Assembly: GCA_942491555.1 (NCBI GenBank)
Contig: CALOBN010000006.1
Span: 160,202-224,201, forward strand
Direction of reading: 5' to 3'
DNA: 64,000 nt
From: Marinihelvus sp942491555
GTDB taxonomy: Bacteria; Pseudomonadota; Gammaproteobacteria; Xanthomonadales; SZUA-36
Shown here piece by piece: positions 44,327 to 53,429 of this stretch. The notes under the pieces were generated by a model. That model saw only the letters and a program-made list of their open reading frames with translations, ran no database searches and had not been told where the DNA came from. The translations under genes were made by a program, and so were the position numbers. Positions within the stretch are counted from its first letter, which is position 1; each line of letters begins with the position of its first letter.

Positions 44327-47300
44327 TCAGGCACCGGCTACAGCGGCCGTTTCCGGCTCGCTATCGGGTTGCACGTTAAACAAGACGGCATACAGCACCG
44401 GCACAACACCAAGGGTCAGAACCGTGGCAAAAGCCAGCCCGGTGGCAATGATCAGGGAAAGTGAATAAAACACCGGGTCGTGGCTGAGGATCAGCGGCAT
44501 CACGCCCAAAATGGTCGTGATGGTGGTCATCCAGATGGGTCGGAACCGGGAGACCGTGGCTTCGATGATCGCGTTGTAGGCATCCCGCCCCGCCTTGCGT
44601 TCCTGGTCGATACGATCGATCAGAACGATGCCGTTGTTAATGATGATGCCCGCCAGGCTGAGCAGTCCGAGAATGCCAAAGAAATCAAACGGTGCGCGGA
44701 ACAACAGCAAGCCGGCAAAGGCGCCGATGAAGGCCAGTGGCAAGGTGAAGGCAATGATGAATGGCCGCCGGATTGAGTTGAACTGCCAGATCAGCAACAC
44801 CATCATCAACAATCCACAATGCGGCAGCCACCTGGTCAGCTTGGGGATCGTCTCTGCCTGCTTTTCGATCTCGCCGCCGACTTCCCAGCTGTATTCATCA
44901 CCCAGGTTCAGTGCCTCGATTTCGGGCGTGATGGCATCCAGCAGCTCCATGGCTTTCATGGACTCGTGTTTGAACTCAACGGTGAGCACGCGCACCTGGT
45001 TGCGGCGCGAAATGCGACTGTACTCGCGTGACCCTTCAATACTGGCAATCTGGGACAGCGGCACACTGCGGTTGGCGGTCCTGGAATTAACCCGGATGTC
45101 GTAAAAATCGCTGCCAACGGCCCGCTCGCGTTCCTGTGACCGCAGGACGATGGGGATCGCCTCGTCCTGTTCGCGGTAGTCGGTAGCGCGTATGCCATCA
45201 ATGTGCGCTTGCAGGGAATTGGCGATTTCCTGCGAGGATATGCCCACGCGGCGCGCCTGGGTCTGGTCAACCGCAACCTCGGCCTTGATGACGGTGTTTT
45301 CCCAGCTGTTGCGGATATCCATGGTGCCCGGTGTCGCACGCACGCGGTCGGTCAGCTCCCTGCCTTTGCGATAGAGGGTTTCGGCATCCGGCCCGTACAG
45401 GCGGATTTCCATAAAGCCGGGCTCCGGACCCGTGGTCCACATCATCTTCACCCGCCCCTCCGCTTCCGGCAGAGACTCGGCGATAAATCGCCGCACCCGT
45501 TCGGCAGCTTCCGGAACCTGTTCGCCATTTTCTGTCGTGGCGATGATGAAGGCGCGGTGCGGATCCGGATCAAACGGCGCGAGGACCAGGACAAAGCGGG
45601 GTCCACCCGTGCCGACATAGGCAATGGAACTGGTAATCTCGGGGTTGGCCTGCTTGTCATCCAGCCAGTCCGTCAGGCGCTGTGTCACTTTCTCGGTGGA
45701 TTCGATGTTGTAGCCGGCTGGCAGGTCGATATAGACCAGGAACTGGTTTCGATCGCTGTGGCCAAACATTTCGCGCACCAGGGTCGAGCCCAGGTAGCCC
45801 CCGCCAATCAGCACGGCCAGGACCCCGACCAGAACCGCATACCGTCTTTTCAGCAATACGGTCAGCAGACTCCGGTAGGCCACGTAGATGCGGGCACCAT
45901 AAGGGTCTGCTTCGGCTTCTCCCTCCACCTTGGCGGGCGGGTCCTGCATAAAGTAGAAGCACATGAAGGGCGTCAGGTACATGGACAGGAACCAGGAGCC
46001 CATCAACAGGATAATGATCACCACCGGCAGCGATATGGCGTACTCACCGACGTCACCGGTCAGCAGGTAAATGGGCAGGAACGCCAGGATGGTGGTGAGC
46101 GAGGAGGTCAGCAAGGGCACGGCCAGGGCCTTGGCCGTATTCAGGCAGGCGGCGCGGCGCTCCTCGCCGGCATCAAGCCGGTTGCGGATTTCCTCTGCGG
46201 TCACAATGCCGTTATCCACCAGCATGCCCAGGGCGATAATGGTGGAGGCGATGGAGATACGCTCCAGCTCCACGCCCGCCATGCGCATCACGATAAGTCC
46301 CAGCAACATCGTCATGGGAACAAAAGAGCCGACAATCAGGCCGGTGCGCAAACCCAGGAAGGCAACCACCACGACCAGCACAATCACCAGGGTCTGGTAG
46401 ACATTATTCAGGGCCCCGCCAACGGCTTTCTCAACCAGCTCGGGTTGGAACGTGGCGAAGTCCAGCGTGTAGCCGATGGGCAGCCGGGATTCGAGCGCAT
46501 CAACCTTTTCGGTCAGGCGCTCACCAAAAGCGACCGCATTAACCCCGGGCGTAATCGACAGGCTGATCACGATCGACCGCCGGCCATTGAAAAACGCCAG
46601 GTCCTTGGCCGGTTCCGCGTAGCCCCTGCGAATATTCACCAGGTCTTTGAGATAGACGGACTGCTGGGTTCCCGGAACCGCAATCAGCATGTCCTCGATA
46701 TCCTCAACCGACCGGAAGGTGCCGCTCGGTTCAATGATCAGGTCTTCGCCGGCCACCTCCAGGCGGCCACCCGGCATGACGATGTTCTGCTCGGTCAGGG
46801 TCTGCACGATGTCCTGGATGCTGACGCCGAGCTGTGCGAGCTTGGCGGACGAGTACTCGAGGAACACGCGCTCCTGGTGTATGCCCCACAGCTCGATCTT
46901 GCGGATGCCTTCAAGCTCATACAGGCGGTCGCGAAGTTCCCAGGCGACATCGCGCATTTCATCCATGCCAAAACCGTCGGCGGACAGGGCAATGGTGGCC
47001 ACGGCGACCAGGCCGAATTCGTCGTTCACCACCGGCCCAATGGTGCCCGGCGGCAGGCTGGGGGCCAGGTCCAGCATCCGGTTGCGCACCTTTTGCCAGA
47101 TGGCTTCCACGTCGTTGTACTCGTCAGCAGTATCGGCGTGGATGATGGCGACTCCGTTTTTGGAGTCTGACCAGATGTCATCGATTTCCGGCATGGCCCG
47201 CAGTTCCGCCTCGATATGGCGGGTGATCAGCAGCTCGATGTCTTCGGCGCTCATTCCCGGGTACTGGGCAGTGACCACCACTTCCCGGATCAGGATCGGC

Positions 47301-47416
47301 GGATCTTCCTGGCGCGGAAAGTTAACGAACTGGCCGAAACCGGCGGCGATCACCAGGATGATGAACACCAGGGTCAGGCGCGGATTGTCCAGGCTAAATC
47401 GAGTGATTCCATCCAT
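44327..47416 (-). CDS. RND efflux permease (HAE1 type)
   Basis: A 1029-residue inner-membrane pump of the AcrB class with twelve helices and two large periplasmic loops. Family signatures include FPRQEDPPILIREVVVTAQY, LPPGTIGPVVND, the proton-relay helix ALGMLVDNGIV (first Asp kept, second is Asn as in several HAE1 branches), and GIIINNGIVLIDRIDQE in the second half. It is the last gene of an operon with the adaptor (four bases upstream) and the outer-membrane channel. Substrates cannot be read from sequence. Confidence 0.93.
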   Translation of the reverse strand: MDGITRFSLDNPRLTLVFIILVIAAGFGQFVNFPRQEDPPILIREVVVTAQYPGMSAEDIELLITRHIEAELRAMPEIDDIWSDSKNGVAIIHADTADEYNDVEAIWQKVRNRMLDLAPSLPPGTIGPVVNDEFGLVAVATIALSADGFGMDEMRDVAWELRDRLYELEGIRKIELWGIHQERVFLEYSSAKLAQLGVSIQDIVQTLTEQNIVMPGGRLEVAGEDLIIEPSGTFRSVEDIEDMLIAVPGTQQSVYLKDLVNIRRGYAEPAKDLAFFNGRRSIVISLSITPGVNAVAFGERLTEKVDALESRLPIGYTLDFATFQPELVEKAVGGALNNVYQTLVIVLVVVVAFLGLRTGLIVGSFVPMTMLLGLIVMRMAGVELERISIASTIIALGMLVDNGIVTAEEIRNRLDAGEERRAACLNTAKALAVPLLTSSLTTILAFLPIYLLTGDVGEYAISLPVVIIILLMGSWFLSMYLTPFMCFYFMQDPPAKVEGEAEADPYGARIYVAYRSLLTVLLKRRYAVLVGVLAVLIGGGYLGSTLVREMFGHSDRNQFLVYIDLPAGYNIESTEKVTQRLTDWLDDKQANPEITSSIAYVGTGGPRFVLVLAPFDPDPHRAFIIATTENGEQVPEAAERVRRFIAESLPEAEGRVKMMWTTGPEPGFMEIRLYGPDAETLYRKGRELTDRVRATPGTMDIRNSWENTVIKAEVAVDQTQARRVGISSQEIANSLQAHIDGIRATDYREQDEAIPIVLRSQERERAVGSDFYDIRVNSRTANRSVPLSQIASIEGSREYSRISRRNQVRVLTVEFKHESMKAMELLDAITPEIEALNLGDEYSWEVGGEIEKQAETIPKLTRWLPHCGLLMMVLLIWQFNSIRRPFIIAFTLPLAFIGAFAGLLLFRAPFDFFGILGLLSLAGIIINNGIVLIDRIDQERKAGRDAYNAIIEATVSRFRPIWMTTITTILGVMPLILSHDPVFYSLSLIIATGLAFATVLTLGVVPVLYAVLFNVQPDSEPETAAVAGA

Positions 47417-47420
47417 GGTG

Positions 47421-48575
47421 TCAGTTCCGGCCGATCATGGTGTGGGCGTCGTCAGCGGGCATGAGTTTGACCTTCTGGCCATCCCGCAGGAACGGCACGC
47501 CGGCCACCACCAGGATGTCACCAGGCGCTATGCCCTCGGTGATGACAATATCGTTGCCCTGGATGCCCCTGGTCTGCACGGCCTGCTTGCGCACCGTGGA
47601 GGTCGCAGTGTCAAACAGGTAGACATAGGTCTGTTCTTTTTCCACACCGGGCAGAAAGGCATGCACGGGGATCAGGTAGGCGGTTTCCAGTTCAGCATCA
47701 GAAAATCTCAGCAGAAGCTCGGCTGTCATACCCGGACGCACCCGCTGGTCGGCGTCGGAAATAATCGCAGTTACCGGAAAGGCGTTGGCCGCCGTGGCTG
47801 CCGAGCCGACCTCGGATACGGTCGCCTCGTAGGCCAGCTCCGGCTGGTTGTTGAGAAACACCTGGCCGGCCAGCCCGGGGCTGACGTTTTCGATAATCTG
47901 TTCCGGAACACTCACGGCGATCTGCATGGCGGCCTCGGCGTAAACCTCGAGCACGTGGGCGCCCCTGGCTGCGACTTCCGAAGGCTCGGCAAAACGGGCT
48001 GCGACGGTACCGTCGTACGGTGCGACCAACTCCGTGTTGGCCAGGTCGCGCAGTGCCAGGTCAAGCCTGGCCTGGCTGTAGGTGACTTCCTCAACCTGGC
48101 TTTCATAGGCTGCCCGCACCTGGTCTACGGCTTTCTGGGTGGTGGCGCCGGGGTCTTCTGTCTGGATTCGCAGTTCCCGGTCAAAGGCGCTTTGGCGCTC
48201 CTCAAGCTGGGCGTTAGCCCGCGACAGGGCAGCCCGGGCCGACGCGACATCGAGCTCGAAGGACTGGTTGTCGAGGCGCGCCAGCAGGTCGCCCTTCGTA
48301 AATGAGTCCCCGACATCGACTTCTATCGCCTCGATGATGCCATCGACTTCAAAGCTCAGCTGCGATGAATCCACCGGCTCCACCGTACCGGGAAACTTGC
48401 GCAGCCGATCAGAAGCAAGATCCGAGACCACGAGTGTTTTCACCGCGCGAATCACTTCTTCGGGTTCGGCCACTTCCTGTTCACACCCGGCCACGAGTCC
48501 CGTGGCGAGCAACAGGCCAATGATGCGAGCCCCTGTGTGGCTGCGATGTACCTTATGTGTGTTCACTGATCTCAT
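47421..48575 (-). CDS. RND periplasmic adaptor (membrane fusion protein)
   Basis: A 384-residue lipoprotein (LLATGLVAGC) with the usual order of a lipoyl half-motif (FEVDGIIEAIEVDVGDSFTK), a helical hairpin (residues about 105-160), the second lipoyl half (LVAPYDGTVAARFAEPSE) and a beta-barrel/membrane-proximal part. It connects the permease to the outer-membrane channel. Located between them in the operon. Confidence 0.92.
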   Translation of the reverse strand: MRSVNTHKVHRSHTGARIIGLLLATGLVAGCEQEVAEPEEVIRAVKTLVVSDLASDRLRKFPGTVEPVDSSQLSFEVDGIIEAIEVDVGDSFTKGDLLARLDNQSFELDVASARAALSRANAQLEERQSAFDRELRIQTEDPGATTQKAVDQVRAAYESQVEEVTYSQARLDLALRDLANTELVAPYDGTVAARFAEPSEVAARGAHVLEVYAEAAMQIAVSVPEQIIENVSPGLAGQVFLNNQPELAYEATVSEVGSAATAANAFPVTAIISDADQRVRPGMTAELLLRFSDAELETAYLIPVHAFLPGVEKEQTYVYLFDTATSTVRKQAVQTRGIQGNDIVITEGIAPGDILVVAGVPFLRDGQKVKLMPADDAHTMIGRN

Positions 48576-48615
48576 TTTCCGCTGTTGTTTTATCGGTTAT
48601 CGGTTCGGTTATGGG

Positions 48616-50157
48616 CTACTGCAAAACGTCGTTCCAGTACTTGGTGCGCAACAGGAGGTCCTGCTGGTCTTCTTCGGTCGCGTAATCATTTACGGCGCGC
48701 CCGCCGTCCACCTGCCATCCACCGCCAAGCGCTTTGTACATGGTGATCAGGTTGGTCGCGATATTGCCCGTGGCACCGGTCAGGGCATCCTGCTGCTGCG
48801 CTTGCTGGGTCAGGGTTGTCAGAAGCTGGTTAAAGTCGATGGACCCTTCCCGGTACTGAACCATGGACAGCTCTACGGAACGCTCGGCTGCCCGCGCACT
48901 CTCGGCCAGGAACCCCGCCTGTGTGTGCGCCCGCAAGTAGGCGGAGATAGCGGTATCCACCTCGGCCTGGGCCGCCAGCACCTGGTTCAGGTAATCGAGC
49001 AGCAGCTCCTGGAAGCGGGCGTCCTCAAAACGAATATTGTTCTGCAGGCGACCGTAATTGAAGATATTCCACTGAAAGGAACCAAACAGCAGGCCGTTGA
49101 CGCTGCCCGAGTCGAACAGGTCGCCGATACCCCTGTTATCGATGGTGGTCGTGGACACGCCGATGGACCCGCCCAGGAACAGGTGCGGATAGAGCTCGGT
49201 GATGGCCACGCCAATCTGCGCGCTCTGTGCAGCCATGGCCCATTCCGCCTGGCGGATATCCGGACGCCGGCGAATCAGGTCCTGCGGCATGCCGATCCCG
49301 ACCATCGCCGGTGCGCTGGGTACGGGTGCAGTGGTGGTCAGCATTGTGTCGATTTCTGATGGGAGCTTGCCAAGCAACACGGCCAGGGTGTTCCTGGCGT
49401 CGCGCAGGTTGGTTTGCAGCACGGGGATCGAAGCTTTGGTCTGGTTCAGGATGGTGCGTGCCTGCTGCACGTCCAGCTCGGTGACCGAGCCGTTACGAAA
49501 CTTCACATCGGCAATTTGCAGGGCGCGGTCCTGGAGCTGAACGTTTTGCTCAGCCAGGCTGATTTGTGCTTCCAGGGTCCGCAATACCACGTAGGACCGC
49601 GCCACTTCTGCGGTCAGGGCCACCATGACGGCGTCATAACTGGCGACCTGCAGCTGCAACTGCGCGGCCGATGATTCGATCATGCGCTTGAAGCGGCCCC
49701 AGAAATCCACTTCCCAGGAAACCCCGAGGCCGAGGTCGTAGAAACCGAACTGGTCATCAAGAAGCGCAGTGTCGGCGCCGTTCTCGCTGAGCTTCACTTC
49801 GTTAGCAGAACCCGACAGTTGTTGAACCTGCGGATAGCGGCTGCCGGTCGCGATGCCCAACTGGGCCTGGGCCTGCAAGACGCGGACACCTGCAGCGCGC
49901 AAGGTCAGGTTCTGGGCACGTGCCGTCTGGATAAGCTCATCCAGGACCGGGTCATTGAACACGGTCCACCACTCTGGATGTTCGGCCGGCTGATTGCTGA
50001 GTAATTCCTGGTCAATGTCGGCCCATTCCGCCTCAACGGGCGCGTCGGGGCGCTCGTAATCAGGGCCCAGGGTGGTACAACCGGCCAACACAAACACTCC
50101 GGGGAGCGCGAACAGGACGCAGCGTAGCCTGGCAAACCGGTGGGTGAAGCGAATCAT
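48616..50157 (-). CDS. Outer-membrane efflux lipoprotein (NodT/OprM type)
   Basis: A 513-residue TolC-fold protein with a lipoprotein signal (FVLAGC at residue 27) and the NodT signature LGPDYERPDAPVEAEW. The two OEP repeats are visible in DQFGFYDLGLGVSWEVDFWG and GLLFGSFQWNIFNYGRLQNN. It is the first gene of the operon, 35 bases after a palindrome that may be its operator. Confidence 0.92.
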   Translation of the reverse strand: MIRFTHRFARLRCVLFALPGVFVLAGCTTLGPDYERPDAPVEAEWADIDQELLSNQPAEHPEWWTVFNDPVLDELIQTARAQNLTLRAAGVRVLQAQAQLGIATGSRYPQVQQLSGSANEVKLSENGADTALLDDQFGFYDLGLGVSWEVDFWGRFKRMIESSAAQLQLQVASYDAVMVALTAEVARSYVVLRTLEAQISLAEQNVQLQDRALQIADVKFRNGSVTELDVQQARTILNQTKASIPVLQTNLRDARNTLAVLLGKLPSEIDTMLTTTAPVPSAPAMVGIGMPQDLIRRRPDIRQAEWAMAAQSAQIGVAITELYPHLFLGGSIGVSTTTIDNRGIGDLFDSGSVNGLLFGSFQWNIFNYGRLQNNIRFEDARFQELLLDYLNQVLAAQAEVDTAISAYLRAHTQAGFLAESARAAERSVELSMVQYREGSIDFNQLLTTLTQQAQQQDALTGATGNIATNLITMYKALGGGWQVDGGRAVNDYATEEDQQDLLLRTKYWNDVLQ

Positions 50158-50191
50158 GGCGGGAGCATACAGTAGTTCATAAAGCAGGAAT

Positions 50192-50211
50192 AACTGGGAA
50201 ATTTCCCAGTT
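50192..50211. promoter_or_regulatory. Perfect 20-bp palindrome upstream of RND operon
   Basis: AACTGGGAAATTTCCCAGTT is a perfect inverted repeat 35 bases before the OMF start codon. Its length and symmetry fit a TetR- or MarR-type repressor operator. No such regulator gene lies in the window. Confidence 0.6.
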
Positions 50212-50385
50212 TTCCGGGTGATCACGGCGCGATCAGCGCATTTGATCGTGAACGTGTTATTGCGACTGTTCCGCAGGGTAGCTGTGCATCAAAACCCGGG
50301 ATCTGAAAACTCTGGCTCGCGACCTTCGGTGAAGGCCAGCCCTCCCCTGCGGGAGGGTGCCATGGGCATTAGAGCTTTATACCGA

Positions 50386-51837
50386 CTAACCGAGTCGTGT
50401 GCCGTCAGCCTTGAGCCCGCCTCCCTCAGGAAGTTTGCTCCAACTCCTTTTTTCCCATTCTTCCTGGAGCACTTCTGTCGCTGCCTGTTCCAGAAACTCA
50501 GGCGCCGCCCATTCGTCCACATCGAAGTCCTTTTTAATGTAGCCGTGGCTGAACATGAAATCCTTGCCGATCTTGACGCACTCCAGGTTCTGCGCGCTCA
50601 GGCTCGGCACCATGTCGACGTCCTTGATCCCCTGGTAGGTGTGCTCGGCGTCCAGATAGAAGGTCTGCCGGTTGAGGATTTCTGCAGCGGCGTGCTTGTT
50701 GCGGTTTGACCAGTGCCCGACCTTGATCATGGCCTTCATATAGGCAACGACCAGCTCGGGGTGCTTCTTGGCCATCACGTCGGTGCAGGTGATGACGGCG
50801 GGCGTATTGGCGACCTGCATCGTCCAGTCCGGGTGCTTGGACAAGTCGAAGATTGATTTGATTTTGGCCGTGGCTTCAGAGAGCTGCCCCAGTTGTCCCA
50901 TCTGGTTGTAGATGGCATCGACGGTGCCGTCGAGCAGTGACTTTTCCAGCGGGCGGAAGGCGTAATCATGCTTGTGGTCACGCCTCATCCACAATTCGGA
51001 CGGATTGTTCATCGGCGGGACGAGCATGTCGGGCTTGTCGTACCAGTCATCCGCATACGGAAACTCGACAAGTTCGATGTCATCCATGGTCATGTCGTTC
51101 AGCATCAGGATGTTTTCGATGCCCATGTGCTCCTGGACGCGCCACCAGTCGTTCTTGATGGTGTTCAGGCTCTTGGTGATGCCGACTTTTTTGCCCTTCA
51201 GATCCTTGACACTGAAGATCGGGTCACGGGCACGCACCTGCATGACGCCACCCTCGTAGACCCACGTCGCCCCCAGCAGCACGGTGCGGCGGAGGTCGGC
51301 GTGAACCTGGATCGGGGGATACAGACCACCGAAGCGAATCAGGTTGTCGAGGTTATGGGTGTAGTGCGGATACCAGTTGTTCTCGGGCGCGTGGCGGAAG
51401 TAGGCGTACTCGACGCCGATTTTTTTGAACTCCTCGCGGCACCACCCCAGCTCCTGGTCAACGTTGTTGGCAGAGACCATGGGGCAGTTTGTGTACCACA
51501 CTTCTTTCCAGTTCAGTTTCACTTTCGTGGAGACTCTTTTGGCGGACGCCTTTTTCGCCGCGGCTGACTTCTTGGTCGTCTTCTTGGCGGCCTTCTTGGT
51601 GGTTGCCTTCTTAGCCGTAGCCTTCTTGACGGTCGTTGTCTTGCCCGTCTTCATCTCGACGGACTTCACGAGCTGCTCGACCAGATCGCTGTCGAGCTCC
51701 TCAGCCACCCCCAGTACCGCGCCGACCAGCTTTTTCACCCGCGGGTCATCGAGGTCGATCCGGTCCGCAAGCGTCTTTTTCACATGGGCGGCGGTCATTT
51801 TCTTCGCCTTTGCCGGTTTCTTCTTTGCAGTTGTCAT
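50386..51837 (-). CDS. DszB-like sulfinate desulfinase homologue with lysine-rich N-terminal extension
   Basis: A 483-residue protein with AAGGAGAA ahead of the ATG and no signal peptide. Residues 110-480 have the periplasmic-binding-protein type II fold of the DszB/SsuA-like group: YTNCPMVSAN, IRFGGLYPPI, FSVKDLKGKKVGITKS and WAAPEFLEQA all have counterparts in DszB. The DszB catalytic residues Cys27, His60, Arg70 and Gly73 correspond to C118, H158, R168 and G171, with the His-Arg-Gly spacing preserved exactly. DszB releases sulfite from 2'-hydroxybiphenyl-2-sulfinate. Residues 65-105 are almost only Lys, Ala, Thr and Ser, like a histone H1 tail. Follows an AraC regulator. Confidence 0.75.
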   Translation of the reverse strand: MTTAKKKPAKAKKMTAAHVKKTLADRIDLDDPRVKKLVGAVLGVAEELDSDLVEQLVKSVEMKTGKTTTVKKATAKKATTKKAAKKTTKKSAAAKKASAKRVSTKVKLNWKEVWYTNCPMVSANNVDQELGWCREEFKKIGVEYAYFRHAPENNWYPHYTHNLDNLIRFGGLYPPIQVHADLRRTVLLGATWVYEGGVMQVRARDPIFSVKDLKGKKVGITKSLNTIKNDWWRVQEHMGIENILMLNDMTMDDIELVEFPYADDWYDKPDMLVPPMNNPSELWMRRDHKHDYAFRPLEKSLLDGTVDAIYNQMGQLGQLSEATAKIKSIFDLSKHPDWTMQVANTPAVITCTDVMAKKHPELVVAYMKAMIKVGHWSNRNKHAAAEILNRQTFYLDAEHTYQGIKDVDMVPSLSAQNLECVKIGKDFMFSHGYIKKDFDVDEWAAPEFLEQAATEVLQEEWEKRSWSKLPEGGGLKADGTRLG

Positions 51838-52250
51838 CTTTCGTTCTCCTTGTTCTCTAAAAGAGTGTGGTTCAACTCAAAAACCTTCGAATAACTCGCC
51901 GCGCGTTCACCCAGGTTTATCCCTGCGGACCCGGGGGCATCAACGGTCGCCAACCAATCGGTCGCGATAGCCCGCCTGAGCAGTGACGCCTCGTCGGCCT
52001 CCCTCCCTGGCGCGGGCTCTGTTCGCGCAACGTCTTCAGTATAGGCATCACGTGGAAAAGCCATTATCCTGATTGGGACATCGGCTATACATTTCGGGAC
52101 ATGTTGCGGTGGGGCGTATGATCCACGTCATTCCGGCAAAACACCGTTGCAGCGGCATCATCGGAGCGGCCTGACCTGGCCGGAATTCAAGCACGGCCCG
52201 TTGGAACTTCCTGACCCGGACTGCGCGGGGTTGCCGCAAGCTTCCATGAC
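51838..52250. other. Intergenic stretch upstream of the desulfinase homologue
   Basis: A 413-base gap between the AraC gene and the desulfinase homologue, both on the minus strand. It should hold the promoter of the latter. One minus-strand frame (51834-52064, 76 codons) ends in an ATGA overlap with the next start, but its start lacks a proper ribosome-binding site and its sequence has no recognisable family. No repeats seen. Confidence 0.4.
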
Positions 52251-53279
52251 TTATGCCGACCGTCGTGCCACGGCGCGCCACCTGGCCGGTGTGGCAGAGC
52301 TCCAGCGCCGAAAGGCCCGGGTGAAGGCGCTTGTATTGGAGTAACCGAGCAGCGCAGCAATCTCGACAATCTCCATCGCGGTGTCTTTCAGCAACTGCCG
52401 GGCGATTTCAAAGCGAATTTCGTCCGAGAGGTCGCGAAAACTTGTGCCCGACTCTTTCAATCGACGATTAAGGGTGCGCCGGTGAATCGAAAAGAACCGG
52501 GCGACCTCGTCTGCTGAAGAGTGACCGGTCATCAGCACGGAGCGCAGCAGGCTGCGTACTTGTTCCGGAAAGTCGGACTCCTGTTGCACTTCCAGCTTAT
52601 TGACCTCCTGTTGCAGCAGGTCATGCAGTTCAGGGCTTGTATCGGGTAAGCTTCGATCCAGCCAGCCAGGGGAAAACACCACGCCGTATTGCTCGGTGTC
52701 AAAACGCAGCGGCACACGGAAGAATTTTTTATAGGGCGCCAAATCCGCGGGCCTGCGATGGGCGAAACGCACTTCAAGCGGCACCCAGTCGGGTCCGCAA
52801 ATGTCTCGCATGAGGTTGAAAGCCACGGCTACCGCCCCGTCACCTACCTGGTCGTTGCCGAGGACACCCTGATGATAGATTTGGTACTCCAGTACTGCCA
52901 GGTCCTCACTCACGCTCAAGTCCGTCGTTGCACCCCTGACATGAAGATGCATGAAGCGCACAAGACTACGCAGCGCTTCTCCTGCATTCTGCGAATATTT
53001 TGCCAGCAAGCCGACCAGACCGAATGAGGACAGACCGCTCTGTTGTCCAACAAGCAATCCAAAATGGGGGCATCCGGTGTGGTTTGCGCAATGCGCGATC
53101 ATCTGGCCCCGCGCCTTGAAGGAAATCTGGTTGTTGGGGCTGTCGAACAATTCCAGGCCTATGCCCACCTCGGCCAGCACTGCCGCCGGATCATGGCCCA
53201 GGCTGCGAAGAACGTGCGGGACGCCCATGGTAGTGCCGATGCGCAGCATGCTTAAAGAAGGTTTTTTTTGATTCCCCAT
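52251..53279 (-). CDS. AraC family transcriptional regulator (OruR-like)
   Basis: A 342-residue regulator. Residues 20-215 form the Arabinose_bd/OruR-like N-terminal ligand domain (SFGLVGLLAKYSQNAGEALR, FAHRRPADLAPYKKFF). Residues 240-335 are the double helix-turn-helix of AraC proteins: SADEVARFFSIHRRTLNRRL and IVEIAALLGYSNTSAFTRAF. It is followed by the desulfinase homologue and preceded by the SulP gene, so one of these, or both, should be its target. Confidence 0.9.
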   Translation of the reverse strand: MGNQKKPSLSMLRIGTTMGVPHVLRSLGHDPAAVLAEVGIGLELFDSPNNQISFKARGQMIAHCANHTGCPHFGLLVGQQSGLSSFGLVGLLAKYSQNAGEALRSLVRFMHLHVRGATTDLSVSEDLAVLEYQIYHQGVLGNDQVGDGAVAVAFNLMRDICGPDWVPLEVRFAHRRPADLAPYKKFFRVPLRFDTEQYGVVFSPGWLDRSLPDTSPELHDLLQQEVNKLEVQQESDFPEQVRSLLRSVLMTGHSSADEVARFFSIHRRTLNRRLKESGTSFRDLSDEIRFEIARQLLKDTAMEIVEIAALLGYSNTSAFTRAFRRWSSATPARWRAVARRSA

Positions 53280-53429
53280 CTGTACGGCACCACGTGAATC
53301 TGTGCTGGTTGGTTTAGGTCAATCAGTGGACCAGCCTCGGCCGTGGAATAACCTACGTCCCAAAATTGCAGAACGGCTGGAAAACCCAGGGTTACCCGGA
53401 CCTGCCATTCTGACCCTCAATTAGTCAAC

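Noticed and set aside
45203..47170. Long open frame on the plus strand (about 655 codons)
   Set aside because: It lies wholly inside the RND permease gene and its translation is rich in His, Gln, Gly and Asp without any domain; it is the antisense shadow of a GC-rich gene.
50386..51837. Reading the desulfinase homologue as an ABC transporter substrate-binding protein
   Set aside because: No signal peptide or lipobox, no permease or ATPase genes beside it, and the DszB catalytic residues align with their spacing.
51834..52064. Small minus-strand frame ending in ATGA overlap with the desulfinase homologue
   Set aside because: The overlap arises from the ribosome-binding site region; the start has no usable Shine-Dalgarno and there is no recognisable family. 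Kept only as a note.
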